Shown one piece after another: positions 8,922 through 17,769 of a DNA stretch of 64,000 nt (positions are counted from its first letter, which is position 1; each line of letters begins with the position of its first letter). The stretch spans positions 1,054,001 to 1,118,000 of the forward strand of contig NZ_JAINFJ010000001.1 in NCBI RefSeq assembly GCF_019966595.1, given 5' to 3'. The stretch is from Oricola indica. GTDB lineage: Bacteria > Pseudomonadota > Alphaproteobacteria > Rhizobiales > Rhizobiaceae. The notes beneath the pieces are model-generated. The model was given only the letters and a program-made list of their open reading frames with translations. It was not told the DNA's origin and made no database searches. Made by a program: the position numbers and the translations under genes.

Positions 8922-9536
8922 TCACTTCGACAACTCCTTGAGACCGAGCCTGATCAGCTTCGCGCTGTCGGCGCCGTCTCCCGCTTCTCTCATCGCCACG
9001 GCGACGGCATTCGCGGCCTGGTCGCGGCTGTAACCGAGATTGGATAGCGCCGAAACGGCATCGGAGACCGGCCCGCTCGCAACCCCCTCGCCCAGTTCCT
9101 GTTTCAGCCCGATCGTGCCGGTCGCATCCCCGGCGAATGCCGGTGCCTTGTTCTTCAGCTCCGAGACGATGCGCTGAGCCACCTTCGGGCCGATCCCGGG
9201 CGCGCGCGCCACCATCGCCTTGTCCTGCAACGCGATTGCATTGGCGAGATCGGAGGGAGACAGCGTCGAGAGAACGGCGAGCGCCACCTTCGCGCCGACG
9301 CCCTGCACGCTTTGCAGGAGCCGGAACCATTCCCGTTCCAGATGCGTCGCGAAGCCGTAGAGCCTAATCATGTCCTCGCGAACATAGGTCTCGATATGAA
9401 GCACCGCCGCCTCGCCCTCGCGCAGTCCCGAGAGCGTGCGCATCGGGCAAAAGGCGATGTAGCCCACACCGTGCACGTCGATGATCGCGTGATCCTCGCC
9501 GACCTCGTCTACGGTGCCCTTGAGTTTCCCGATCAT
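8922..9536 (-). CDS. ruvA: Holliday junction DNA helicase subunit RuvA
   Basis: Tetrameric protein that binds four-way junctions and loads RuvB. The 204 aa comprise an N-terminal OB fold ([19 protein letters not shown]), central helix-hairpin-helix motifs ([17 protein letters not shown] and [18 protein letters not shown]) and a C-terminal RuvB-binding domain ([16 protein letters not shown]). Its start codon overlaps the ruvC stop by 4 nt (ATGA). Confidence 0.98.
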   Translation of the reverse strand: MIGKLKGTVDEVGEDHAIIDVHGVGYIAFCPMRTLSGLREGEAAVLHIETYVREDMIRLYGFATHLEREWFRLLQSVQGVGAKVALAVLSTLSPSDLANAIALQDKAMVARAPGIGPKVAQRIVSELKNKAPAFAGDATGTIGLKQELGEGVASGPVSDAVSALSNLGYSRDQAANAVAVAMREAGDGADSAKLIRLGLKELSK

Positions 9537-10045
9537 GCGGTCGCGAGCCTCGCCTGATGTACCGCGCTCATGCGGTGATGCGAATGGCAGATGGCGATGG
9601 CGAGCGCGTCCGCCGCGTCATCCGTGTCGAACGTCGCCTTCGGCATCAGAACCCTGACCATCATGCTGATCTGCTTCTTGTCGCCATGGCCTACTCCGAT
9701 CACCGCCTTCTTGACGGCATTCGGCGCATATTCCGCCACCACAAGGCCGGCGCGTGCCGGGACCAGCATGGCGATTCCACGCGCCTGTCCGAGTTTCAGT
9801 GTCGCAGCAGCATCCTTGTTGACGAAGGTCTGCTCGACCGCCGCCTCTTCCGGCGCATGCGCGTGGAGGATATCGGCAAGCCCGTCATGCAACTGGCAAA
9901 GCCTGGACGCCAGATCCGCCTTGTCGTTGGAACGGATCGTGCCCGAAGCGACGAAGCGCAAGCTGTTGCCGAGGCTCTCGACGATGCCCCAACCTGTCCG
10001 GCGCAAGCCCGGATCGATCCCGATTATGCGAATCGCCTGTCCCAT
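9533..10045 (-). CDS. ruvC: Crossover junction endodeoxyribonuclease RuvC
   Basis: Dimeric resolvase that cuts Holliday junctions symmetrically. The acidic catalytic residues are visible: Asp11 in [12 protein letters not shown], Glu71 in AAVEQTFV, and Asp143/Asp146 in [14 protein letters not shown]. From the ATG at 10045 the protein has 170 aa, with GGAG 6 nt upstream; the in-frame GTG at 10078 would add residues not typical of the family. It is first in the ruvCAB set and overlaps ruvA by 4 nt. Confidence 0.97.
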   Translation of the reverse strand: MGQAIRIIGIDPGLRRTGWGIVESLGNSLRFVASGTIRSNDKADLASRLCQLHDGLADILHAHAPEEAAVEQTFVNKDAAATLKLGQARGIAMLVPARAGLVVAEYAPNAVKKAVIGVGHGDKKQISMMVRVLMPKATFDTDDAADALAIAICHSHHRMSAVHQARLATA

Positions 10046-10174
10046 ATCCATCTCCGCGGTCACGTTAGCCTGTGCCACGGCTTATGTGAACAAAAAGAAA
10101 ACAAAACACACATCTTGCCCTTGGTCTTCCGGCATGCGAGAGGTCTCGCGTCTCTTCTCTCCGGGAAATTCACC

Positions 10175-10933
10175 GTGACCGTTCTGGGCATACCGCTCGA
10201 CGCGAGCTTCTTCGTGCTGATGGCCGCTGTCGCTGTCGCGGGGATCGTGCGCGGATTTTCCGGCTTCGGCACAGGCATGATCGTCGGCCCAGTCGGCGCG
10301 ATGACCTTCGGTCCGAAAGTCGCCATCGTCATCCTGCTGGTCATCGACTCGCTGCCGATGATCCCGCTCATCGTCGGAGCCGTGAAGAAGGTGAAATTGC
10401 GCGAGCTGGCGCCCGTCGCCGTCGGCTACGCGCTGCTCATGCCGCTTGGCATCTGGTTCCTGAAAACCGGCGATACGGACACGCTGCGCTGGTTCATGTC
10501 GGCAGTGATCTTCGTCGCCGTCGCGCTTCTCTGGTCTGGCTGGTACTATCACGGCCCGCGAAACGTGCCGGTGCGGCTCGCCGTCGGCGGCATTTCGGGC
10601 TTTCTCGGCAGCGCGGCGGCGATCGCCGGCCCGCCGGTCATTCTCTACTGGATGGCGCTGAGAACCGGCGCCGGCTTCGTACGTGCCAACCTGATCATCT
10701 TTTTCGCGATCACGTCGGTCATTTCGGCGACCGGCCTGTTCCTCGCCGATCTCGTGACGAGGCAGGCCGTCACCCAGGGCGCACTTTACGCCCCGGTTTA
10801 TCTCGCCGGCCTGATGATCGGTGCGCGCCTGTTCGGCTTTTCCAGCGAGGCGACCTACAAGCGCATCGCGCTGACGATCGTCGCCGCCGCCGCCATCCTG
10901 ACGCTGCCCGCCCTCGACGGTCTGCGCCCCTGA
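10175..10933 (+). CDS. TauE/SafE family membrane permease
   Basis: Polytopic inner-membrane protein of the TauE/SafE/TSUP family, which exports or imports organosulfonates, sulfite or related anions. The 252 aa contain about eight hydrophobic segments and the family's duplicated glycine-rich motifs (GIVRGFSGFGTGMIVGP and GGISGFLGSAAAIAGPPVIL). A GTG at 10175 is taken as the start because the first helix begins right after it and GGGA lies upstream. The frame is open far upstream but is only antisense to ruvC there. It is unlike the second TauE homologue at 51.4 kb. The substrate is unknown. Confidence 0.82.
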   Translation: MTVLGIPLDASFFVLMAAVAVAGIVRGFSGFGTGMIVGPVGAMTFGPKVAIVILLVIDSLPMIPLIVGAVKKVKLRELAPVAVGYALLMPLGIWFLKTGDTDTLRWFMSAVIFVAVALLWSGWYYHGPRNVPVRLAVGGISGFLGSAAAIAGPPVILYWMALRTGAGFVRANLIIFFAITSVISATGLFLADLVTRQAVTQGALYAPVYLAGLMIGARLFGFSSEATYKRIALTIVAAAAILTLPALDGLRP

Positions 10934-10946
10934 CCCGAATACACCC

Positions 10947-10966
10947 GCTGCCCGCTCACGGGCGGC
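10947..10966. terminator. Possible shared terminator hairpin between tauE-like gene and yebC
   Basis: GCTGCCCG and CGGGCGGC form an 8-bp stem with one G-T pair and a 4-nt loop, centred in the 40-bp gap between two convergent genes. No T run follows on either strand, so it is a weak terminator at best. Confidence 0.35.
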
Positions 10967-10973
10967 CGGACGA

Positions 10974-11726
10974 TCAGGCGGAGAGCTTTTCCATCACGTC
11001 TTCGGCGATATCCTCGTTGGAGTAAACATTCTGCACGTCATCATCCTCGTCGAGTGCGTCGAGCAGCTTCATCAAGGTCGAAGCCTTGTCCTCGTCGACG
11101 GGCGTGCGGTTCTGCGGCTTCCAGATGACATTGACGGATTCGGCCTCGCCCAGCGCTTCTTCCAGTGCCGACGACACCGAGCCGATATCCTCGAAGGCGC
11201 AGGTGATCGTGTGGCCGTCCTCGTCGGTTTCGACATCTTCCGCCCCGGCTTCGATGGCCGCTTCCATGATCGCGTCCGCGTCGCCAGCATCCGGCTTGTA
11301 GACAATCTCGCCAACACGGTCGAACATGAAGGAGACCGAACCGGTTTCACCCAGCGAACCGCCATTCTTCGAGAAACAGGCGCGGATATTGGACGCGGAG
11401 CGGTTGAGATTGTCGGTCAGGGCCTCGACGATGACCGCGACGCCGCCCGGACCGTAGCCCTCATAGCGCATCTCCTTGTAGTCCTCGCCGTCGCCGCCCG
11501 AGCCCTTGTTGATGGCGCGCTGGATGTTGTCCTTCGGCATCGACTGGCCCTTGGCGTTCTGGACAGCAAGTCGAAGCCGCGGGTTCATGTCCGGATCGGT
11601 CGTTCCGCCACCCATCTTCACCGCAACGGTGATTTCCTTAGAGAGACGCGAAAACAGTTTCGAACGGGCAGCGTCGGCACGCCCCTTGCGATGCATGATG
11701 TTCTTGAATTTCGAATGACCGGCCAT
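10974..11726 (-). CDS. yebC: YebC/PmpR family DNA-binding or translation regulator
   Basis: Conserved 250-aa protein of the YebC/TACO1 family, variously described as a transcriptional regulator and as a factor that relieves ribosome stalling. It begins with the family signature [16 protein letters not shown], followed by [18 protein letters not shown] and the acidic C-terminal domains. It stands near ruvC in many proteobacteria, as here. Identity is certain; the molecular role in this organism is not. Confidence 0.95.
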   Translation of the reverse strand: MAGHSKFKNIMHRKGRADAARSKLFSRLSKEITVAVKMGGGTTDPDMNPRLRLAVQNAKGQSMPKDNIQRAINKGSGGDGEDYKEMRYEGYGPGGVAVIVEALTDNLNRSASNIRACFSKNGGSLGETGSVSFMFDRVGEIVYKPDAGDADAIMEAAIEAGAEDVETDEDGHTITCAFEDIGSVSSALEEALGEAESVNVIWKPQNRTPVDEDKASTLMKLLDALDEDDDVQNVYSNEDIAEDVMEKLSA

Positions 11727-11848
11727 GGTCTCCCCTGTGGTCTCAAAGCTTTGGAAATTGCGCGGCTTATATGAAAGTTCGGGCGCATCGTCCAGCGGGA
11801 TGAAATCCCAATGTCACCAGCGGGATAATCTCGCTTCGGCAAAATGGC

Positions 11849-11872
11849 GATAAAAGTTGACAATTTTTATCA
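11849..11872 (+). promoter_or_regulatory. RirA-type iron-responsive operator (IRO-like) and dyad before TonB receptor
   Basis: Two overlapping signals sit about 100 bp before the receptor gene. TGA-N9-TCA at 11858-11872 fits the IRO box recognised by RirA. A perfect 7-bp inverted repeat, GATAAAA-N9-TTTTATC, spans 11849-11871. The TGA overlaps a TTGACA (11857-11862) that could be a -35 element, so repressor binding there could block transcription. No clear -10 is visible. A short consensus can match by chance. Confidence 0.45.
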
Positions 11873-11973
11873 TGATATTTAGGAAAACCGTCATCCAGCC
11901 AGTTCGCGCCCCCTAGCGGCTCGCGTCAGCCAGACCTCAGAAAAAAGCGAAACATATTTCACGGGGGCTACAC

Positions 11974-14271
11974 ATGTCACGCATGTGCCTGCGCGCCGTT
12001 CTGGCGAGCACGACTTTCCTTATCGGTCTTCACGGCGCATTGGCGCAGGAAGAGACGGAGACCGACGATCAAGCGGTCGCCGAGACCGCAACGCAAAACG
12101 GCGATGTCGTCATCCTCGACAAGATCACGATCTTCGGAAACAGACAGGCAACCAAGCCGCTCGACGTGCCCGCCAACATCACCGTGATCGACGGCGAAGT
12201 CATCGACGACCGCTTCATCACCGACATGCAGGAACTCGTCCGCTACGAACCGGGCGTAACGGTCAACCGCCAGACATCCGGAACGGATCCTTTCAACACC
12301 TTCGGCGGGTTCCGGATTCGAGGCGTCGGCGGCAACCGTGTCCAGATGCTCGTTGACGGCTCGCGCGTTCCCGAAGGGATTATAGACGGCACGCGGGACT
12401 ATCTCGACTTCAACTTCACCAGGCAGGCCGATATCGTGCGCGGCCCGGGATCGGTCTTGTGGGGTGCCGACGCGCTCGGCGGCATCGTGGCGCTGGAAAC
12501 CATCGACCCTGAAGACGTCCTTATGGACGGAAAGACGAAGGGTGGTTCGATCGAGTTCGGCTATGACAGCTTCGACAACGAGTTCAACACCGCGCTCACC
12601 TATGCGCAGGAACTCGGCCCGGATCTGAGCATCCTTGGCGGTGTGTCCTACACCGCCTCGAACGAGGCGACCCTTTCGAATGCCCGCGCGGATGGCGGTA
12701 TCTACGGGTGCCCGCGAAATGTCAGCCTCGGCGCGACGCCGTGTAACGAACTGGATCCGACCGACAAGAAGAACTATCGCGGCCTCGCCAAGGCGGTCTA
12801 CACGCCGAATGGCGACCATCGGTTCGAACTCACAGCGGAATATATGCGCCGCAGGACCGGTGTTCAGTTCGATCAGGTTCTCGGGCCCCGCTACGACAAC
12901 GATCTGGTCCCCACCGGCGAGACCACGTTCGACTACGATCGCGATCTCGATCTCTATCGCGCACACTTCGCAATCGAACACGAATGGCATGTCGGCGCGC
13001 CGCTGGTCGACAACGTCAGATGGTCGCTCGCCTACACTCCGAACGGTTATGAGCGCACCGGCACGGAATTCATGGAAACCGCCGGTGGCGAGGACGTGAT
13101 TGCGGAAGACTACCTCTCATATGACGAGGATTTCTTCGAACTCGACATCCAATTGACTTCCCGGTTCGACACGGGCGGCATCGGACACACAGTGACCTGG
13201 GGCTTCGATGGCGACAGAACGCTGACCGACTATCAGCGCATCGACACCGCCTACAATCTGGACACGGACACCGAGACCGAAGAGCGCGGCGGCGGCTTCA
13301 ACTTCGCCAACGCTACGACATTTCGAGCTGACTTCTTCATTCAGGACCAGATCGCACTGTTCGACGAACGCCTCGAAATCACGCCGGGCCTGCGCTACGC
13401 CTACTACAATCTCGATCCGCGCCCGGACGCCGATTATCAGGAAGTACCGGGTTCCGAACCCGTTCCGGTCGAAAGGGGGACGACACTCTTCGCGATCGGA
13501 GCAAATTATCATCTGACCGAGGAATACTCGGTCTATGCCGCCTTCAACCAGGGCTTCAAGATGCCCACCGCCCAGCAGCTCTACACCTCCCTGCCCGGTC
13601 CGAACTTCGACCTGATACCGGCGCCGGATCTTCGCCCTGAATCTGTCGACAACTACGAATTCGGCGTGCGCGGCGAATTCGACAGGGGGTATTTCTCCGT
13701 CACCGCCTTCTATGCGGAGTACACGGATTTCATCCAGAGCTTCTACTTCGTTCCGGGAACCTTCTTCGACATCACCTACCACAATCTGTCCTCGGTGCAG
13801 ATGTATGGCGTCGAGGCCGCCGCCGCATGGGACGTTACGGACAAGCTGCGCGCCGATCTCTCGCTGACATGGCAGGAGGGAAAGCAGCAGGACGAACCCG
13901 GCGATGCCTGGAGGCCTTACACCGCGCCCCCGCTCAAGGGCGTGATCGGGCTCAGCTACACGATGCCGGAATACGACCTGACACTCGATGCCGTGACGAC
14001 GCTTGTCGCACCGGTGACCCGCACCTCGAGCGAGGACGCATTCAAACCCGGCGGTTACGGCCTGCTCGACCTCTATGCGAAATGGAACCCGACCGAAAAT
14101 TCGGAATTCCGCTTCGGTGTCCAGAACGTCTTCGACCAGCGTTACTTCCAGGATGCCGCGTCGCGCTACGATACCGTGGCCGATCCGGCCGGTGCCGCGC
14201 TCACCGATCCAATCGAACTCCAGACCGGACCGGGTCGCACATTCCAGGCGGGCTACAAGGTCACTTTCTAG
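11974..14271 (+). CDS. TonB-dependent outer-membrane receptor (heme/hemoglobin-type)
   Basis: Active outer-membrane importer powered by TonB-ExbBD. The 765 aa comprise a signal peptide (cleavage near GALA-QEE), a TonB box-like segment VVILDKITIFG (about 46-56), a plug domain (about 60-180; PANITVIDGEVIDD, FRIRGVGGNRVQMLVDG) and a 22-strand barrel ending in aromatic-rich GYKVTF. The layout resembles the hemoglobin/heme receptor family, where FRAP and NPNL motifs flank a conserved His; here the equivalents read FKMPTAQQLY (about 528) and LIPAPDLRPE, so heme as ligand is uncertain. Cys residues in GCPRNVSLGATPC may form a loop disulfide. A RirA-like box upstream supports iron regulation. Confidence 0.88.
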   Translation: MSRMCLRAVLASTTFLIGLHGALAQEETETDDQAVAETATQNGDVVILDKITIFGNRQATKPLDVPANITVIDGEVIDDRFITDMQELVRYEPGVTVNRQTSGTDPFNTFGGFRIRGVGGNRVQMLVDGSRVPEGIIDGTRDYLDFNFTRQADIVRGPGSVLWGADALGGIVALETIDPEDVLMDGKTKGGSIEFGYDSFDNEFNTALTYAQELGPDLSILGGVSYTASNEATLSNARADGGIYGCPRNVSLGATPCNELDPTDKKNYRGLAKAVYTPNGDHRFELTAEYMRRRTGVQFDQVLGPRYDNDLVPTGETTFDYDRDLDLYRAHFAIEHEWHVGAPLVDNVRWSLAYTPNGYERTGTEFMETAGGEDVIAEDYLSYDEDFFELDIQLTSRFDTGGIGHTVTWGFDGDRTLTDYQRIDTAYNLDTDTETEERGGGFNFANATTFRADFFIQDQIALFDERLEITPGLRYAYYNLDPRPDADYQEVPGSEPVPVERGTTLFAIGANYHLTEEYSVYAAFNQGFKMPTAQQLYTSLPGPNFDLIPAPDLRPESVDNYEFGVRGEFDRGYFSVTAFYAEYTDFIQSFYFVPGTFFDITYHNLSSVQMYGVEAAAAWDVTDKLRADLSLTWQEGKQQDEPGDAWRPYTAPPLKGVIGLSYTMPEYDLTLDAVTTLVAPVTRTSSEDAFKPGGYGLLDLYAKWNPTENSEFRFGVQNVFDQRYFQDAASRYDTVADPAGAALTDPIELQTGPGRTFQAGYKVTF

Positions 14272-14309
14272 TCCGTTTCGGCCATGCACGTCCTGGCACG
14301 AATCCGGGA

Positions 14310-14333
14310 CCGGGCGCGGCAAGCCGCGCCCGG
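14310..14333 (+). terminator. GC-rich hairpin after TonB receptor gene
   Basis: CCGGGCGCGG and CCGCGCCCGG form a perfect 10-bp stem with a 4-nt loop, 38 nt after the receptor stop. There is no T run, so it may slow polymerase or stabilise the 3' end rather than act as a classical intrinsic terminator. Confidence 0.5.
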
Positions 14334-14482
14334 CGCCAGAGGCACTTTAACCCCAAGAAATCCTGATGATTGAACGCAAAGATGCGAACGCGGGAAGCGA
14401 AGCAAATCGGTGTTAAAGCGGTTGTGACTGGATATTCGCGAGACGACGCCTAAACTCTTCTATGTAGTCGAGGGAGTTCGCC

Positions 14483-15340
14483 ATGCGCCACCTGACCATG
14501 CTGATCGTAGCCGTAGCCGCCTGTCTCGCAGCCGCGTTGCCTCCCGCCCTCGCGCAAGGGTCTGGAGACGGACAGCCGGTCAGCCAGTGCCTCGCCATTG
14601 CCCGCGCGATCCCGCCGGGTGTCCCGAAAATCATCTTCGCCTCGGCCGAGGCTTCCGAAAATCCGCTGGCGATGAGCGAAGCGGTGACGATCTCGTTCGA
14701 GGGGCATTCCACCTACCGCATCGAGACACCAACCGGCATAACGATCGCGACCGACTTTTCCGGTTTCTACGGAGCGAACCCGCTGCCCCGCATCGTCACC
14801 ATGAACCGGGCGCATTCCTCGCACTACACGCTCAATCCCGATCCGGGGATCGAATATGTGCTGCCCGGCTGGAACCCGGCGGGGCCGGAGCCGGCAGAAC
14901 ATCACGTCGTGGTCGATGACGTCTATGTGCGCAACGTGACGACCGACATCCGCTCCTGGGAGGGCGGTATGGTGCCCGACGCCAATTCGATCTTCATCTT
15001 CGAGACGGGGGGCCTGTGCATCGGACATCTCGGCCATCTCCATCACCAGCTCACCGAGGCCCACTACGCGGAAATCGGACGGCTCGACATCGTGATGGTG
15101 CCCGTGGACGGCGGTCTGACCCTGTCACATTCGGGCATGGCGGAAATCACCAACCGCCTGCGCTCCTCCATCGTCCTGCCGATGCATCTGCGCGGCACCT
15201 ACCTGCAAAACTATCTGCAGCAGATGAGCCAGGAATTCGCGATAGAGTATCTGGAAGGCAATTCGATCACCGTCACCATCCGCGACCTTCCGAAACGCCC
15301 GACCATCATGGTTCCGTCCAATTTGTCCTTCAGGGGATAG
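14483..15340 (+). CDS. Exported metallo-beta-lactamase-fold protein with degenerate metal motif
   Basis: A 285-aa protein with a signal peptide (LIVAVAACLAAALPPALA-QG) and an MBL-fold core: FEGHSTYRIETPTG, ATDFSG, NRAHSSHYT, IGHLGHLHHQL, VPVDGGLTLSH and LPMHLRG. The order fits the UlaG/BD-FAE-like branch. The canonical HxHxDH ligand motif is replaced by RAHSSH, losing the first His and the Asp, while the later His and Asp positions look kept. It may bind a single metal or be non-hydrolytic. The start ATG has GAGGGAG upstream. It is followed by a small secreted protein 22 nt downstream, probably in one operon. Substrate unknown. Confidence 0.75.
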   Translation: MRHLTMLIVAVAACLAAALPPALAQGSGDGQPVSQCLAIARAIPPGVPKIIFASAEASENPLAMSEAVTISFEGHSTYRIETPTGITIATDFSGFYGANPLPRIVTMNRAHSSHYTLNPDPGIEYVLPGWNPAGPEPAEHHVVVDDVYVRNVTTDIRSWEGGMVPDANSIFIFETGGLCIGHLGHLHHQLTEAHYAEIGRLDIVMVPVDGGLTLSHSGMAEITNRLRSSIVLPMHLRGTYLQNYLQQMSQEFAIEYLEGNSITVTIRDLPKRPTIMVPSNLSFRG

Positions 15341-15362
15341 CCTCATCCTTCGAGGAACAGCC

Positions 15363-15713
15363 ATGAACACGAAACATCGCATCCGCCTCGCGCTCGCCTT
15401 TGGCCTGTCGCTGGCGCTGACCGCCCAGGCCGGGGCCGTGACCCGGATCCGCGCCGATCTCAACACCTGCGCCACCGTCCAGCGGACAATCATCCGCGAC
15501 GGTTCGGCCGTCGTGCGCTACCCGTCGACGCGCGTCGCAAACTACTTCCTCTACGATCGCTACGAGAGCCCGAACCGGCAATGTCCGATCGGAGAGCGCC
15601 ATGTCGCGCATACCGTGCCGGCAAAGGACAATCCGCGCTGCGTCGTATACAATTGCGAGAGGGTCAAGCCGCTCTTCCCGTTCGACGACGACTTCCCGTT
15701 CAACCGCCGCTGA
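15363..15713 (+). CDS. Small exported protein, four cysteines, unknown function
   Basis: A 116-aa protein with a clear signal peptide (IRLALAFGLSLALTAQAGA, cleavage near AGA-VT). The mature part has four cysteines, in LNTCATV, NRQCPIG, PRCVVY and YNCERV, an even number compatible with two periplasmic disulfides. It is Arg-rich and ends FPFDDDFPFNRR. GAGGA precedes the ATG and codon use resembles its neighbours. It follows the MBL-fold gene by 22 nt and converges on ymdB. I do not recognise the family. Confidence 0.65.
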   Translation: MNTKHRIRLALAFGLSLALTAQAGAVTRIRADLNTCATVQRTIIRDGSAVVRYPSTRVANYFLYDRYESPNRQCPIGERHVAHTVPAKDNPRCVVYNCERVKPLFPFDDDFPFNRR

Positions 15714-15731
15714 GCGGCCGGTTTCCGACGC

Positions 15732-16553
15732 CTACCACCAGTCGGGGAACGCCTCGGCCAGCCGCGGCCCGATACGAAGCGGGGCGACCTTTTCGGCAAG
15801 CCCCGTACGGTCTGATATCTCCACGGCGACGCCGCATATCGTCGCCGGACCGCTCGCTGCCTCGAAACGGCCCTTGGGGATTTTCGACAGGAACCGGTTG
15901 AGCGGTTCTTCCTTGTCCATGCCGAGCGAGGAATCATAGTCGCCGCACATGCCCGCATCCGAAAGGTAGGCCGTGCCTCCTGACAGGATCTGGTGATCGG
16001 CGGTCGGCGTGTGCGTATGCGTCCCGACCACGAGGCTCGCCCGTCCATCGACGAAATGGCCGAAACATATTTTCTCCGACGTCGCCTCGGCGTGGAAATC
16101 GAACACGACCGCATCGAACTCCGAGCCGAGCCCCCCGCCTGCAAGCTGCTCCTCGGCGCAGGCGAATGGATCGTCGAGATCGGGTGCCATGAACACGCGG
16201 CCCATGACGTTTGACACCATCACCCGCGCGCCGTTCCTCGCCTCGTAAACGCCCATGCCCTTGCCGGGCGTGCCCTTCGGAAAGTTCGCCGGTCGGAGAA
16301 ACTGTGCGTGCCTGTCGGCGAAGACCAGCGCCTCGCGCTGATCCCATGCATGATTGCCCGTGGTCACGACGTCGGCACCGGCGTCCAGTGTATCGGTGAG
16401 GATCGCTTCGGTGATACCGAAACCGCCGGCGGCGTTCTCGCCATTGACGATGACGAAATCCAGCTTGTGATCGGAGATCAGACCGGGAAGCCGCTCGTAA
16501 ACCGCGTTGCGGCCGGATCGGCCGACCATGTCGCCAAGAAATAGAAGTCTCAT
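15732..16553 (-). CDS. YmdB family metallophosphoesterase (TIGR00282)
   Basis: Calcineurin-like phosphoesterase; Bacillus YmdB hydrolyses 2',3'-cyclic nucleotides and affects RNA turnover and biofilm. The 273 aa from the ATG at 16553 (MRLLFLGDMVGRSGR) show the metal-binding motifs GDMVG (8-12), NGENAAGGFG, TTGNHAWDQ, DFHAEATSEK, VGTHTHTPTAD and YLSDAGMCGDYDS. The open frame extends 36 codons upstream into the 5-FCL gene; that extension is not part of the family. It is 8 nt downstream of the cyclo-ligase gene, a common pairing in rhizobia. Confidence 0.92.
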   Translation of the reverse strand: MRLLFLGDMVGRSGRNAVYERLPGLISDHKLDFVIVNGENAAGGFGITEAILTDTLDAGADVVTTGNHAWDQREALVFADRHAQFLRPANFPKGTPGKGMGVYEARNGARVMVSNVMGRVFMAPDLDDPFACAEEQLAGGGLGSEFDAVVFDFHAEATSEKICFGHFVDGRASLVVGTHTHTPTADHQILSGGTAYLSDAGMCGDYDSSLGMDKEEPLNRFLSKIPKGRFEAASGPATICGVAVEISDRTGLAEKVAPLRIGPRLAEAFPDWW

Positions 16554-16561
16554 GCGGATAC

Positions 16562-17191
16562 CTATCCGTGCCTGTCGAAACGGCGCAAGCCCGTTTCCGT
16601 GAGGATCGCGCCGAGTGGCACGTCGTGCGGTTCGGCCGGAACCGCGTCGACCTCCTGGCACGAGAAGGCCACGCCGACCAGTTCGGGCGCCCGCCCCATG
16701 GACCGCAGACGCGCGATCGCCCGGTCATAATGTCCCGCGCCATAGCCGATCCGGTTGCCATTGCTGTCGAAAGCCGACAGGGGAACCAGCATGAGCGCGG
16801 GATCGAGAATCTCCGCCTCTTCACCCGGTCCCGCGGTCCCGAAGCCTGTATCGACCATTTGCGCGCCACGCACCAGGTCGCGGAACACGATTGTCTCCCG
16901 ATCCAGAACGACCGGCAGGCAGAGCCTCGCGCCTCTTTCGCGCATCGCGAACAACAGCGGCCTGATGTCGGCTTCCGAGCGAATTGGCCAGAAGCCGGAA
17001 ACGACCGAACCGGGTTCGAACACGATGTCCGCGCCATGCTCGGCCATGGCGAGGCTCATTTCGATCCTGGCATCAATCGGCAGCGCATCGCGCCGCGCGA
17101 GACACTCGCGACGGATCGATTTCTTCAGCTCTGAGGGAGAAAGCGCCACGGCCCCGCCATTCGCCGTTGGATGAGTATTCGGTCCGACCAC
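16562..17191 (-). CDS. 5-formyltetrahydrofolate cyclo-ligase
   Basis: Converts 5-formyl-THF to 5,10-methenyl-THF with ATP. The 209-aa protein carries LKKSIRRECLARRDAL near the N-terminus and the family signature NRIGYGAGHYDRAI, followed by GVAFSCQEVDAVPAEPHD. Its position just downstream of 6S RNA matches the widely conserved ssrS-ygfA arrangement. There is no ATG start; GTG at 17191 is used here, but GTG at 17149 (VALSPSELKK) would give a more typical N-terminus. Confidence 0.9.
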   Translation of the reverse strand: MVGPNTHPTANGGAVALSPSELKKSIRRECLARRDALPIDARIEMSLAMAEHGADIVFEPGSVVSGFWPIRSEADIRPLLFAMRERGARLCLPVVLDRETIVFRDLVRGAQMVDTGFGTAGPGEEAEILDPALMLVPLSAFDSNGNRIGYGAGHYDRAIARLRSMGRAPELVGVAFSCQEVDAVPAEPHDVPLGAILTETGLRRFDRHG

Positions 17192-17204
17192 AACAACCGG
17201 TGGA

Positions 17205-17350
17205 AAGCGGCATCCCGGGAACCTACTTTTGTAGGTGGGCGCCGTATATCCGAGCCCACGAGCTCGGTCAGGGACAGCTCCCTAGAGATGCGTAAGGCCC
17301 CGGGGAAATTGTTTCCTGCCGAGAAGCGCAGTCGGCCGAAATTTCGATAT
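17205..17350 (-). ncRNA. ssrS: 6S RNA (SsrS), ends approximate
   Basis: The gap between zapA and the 5-FCL gene is the classic position of 6S RNA, which mimics an open promoter and binds sigma-70 RNA polymerase. On the minus strand the region is unusually rich in nested pairing: AGGGA/TCCCT around the apical part, CCGAGC/GCTCGG, and the alphaproteobacterial-style hairpin ACCTAC-AAAA-GTAGGT near the 3' side. A TATAT block at 17347-17351 could be its -10 element. Boundaries were not resolved by eye. A covariance-model search would settle it. Confidence 0.72.
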
Positions 17351-17381
17351 AGGTCTAAGCCTCGACGAACACCAGTACCCG

Positions 17382-17735
17382 TCAGGCCAATTTCGTTGCC
17401 ACCGACTCGATCTTGCCGGCAACCGACAACAGGCGCTCCTTGAGGATGTCGTCAACGCTGTCGGCGCGCTGAAGCGCCTCGTCGCGGGTGCGCCGCAGCG
17501 ATTCCATCTCCGCCTCGAGCCCGGTCACGCGTTTCTGGAGTTCGACGAGTTCGTCCATCACCATGATGCTCGCCATCACGGTGAGACGCTGGTCTCCGAT
17601 TTCGCCGAAGGATTTCTTGAGGTGGCCGACATACTGGTCGAAGCGTCCGGCGAGATCCTGGAGATGCTCCTCCTGACCGGGATCGCATGCCATCCGATAG
17701 GCCTTACCGTCGATGCTGACTGTAACTTGGGACAT
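17382..17735 (-). CDS. zapA: Cell division protein ZapA
   Basis: Promotes bundling of FtsZ filaments at midcell. The 117 aa begin MSQVTVSIDGKAYRMACDPG with the ZapA head domain, including EEHLQDLAGRFDQYV, followed by a C-terminal coiled coil (about 55-110). The ATG at 17735 is the natural start; upstream in-frame codons overlap the preceding intergenic region and DUF4164. It is 34 nt downstream of the DUF4164 gene and just upstream of 6S RNA. Confidence 0.93.
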   Translation of the reverse strand: MSQVTVSIDGKAYRMACDPGQEEHLQDLAGRFDQYVGHLKKSFGEIGDQRLTVMASIMVMDELVELQKRVTGLEAEMESLRRTRDEALQRADSVDDILKERLLSVAGKIESVATKLA

Positions 17736-17769
17736 GGAACTGGGAACTTTCTGTGCAGTGCCGGTGCGA

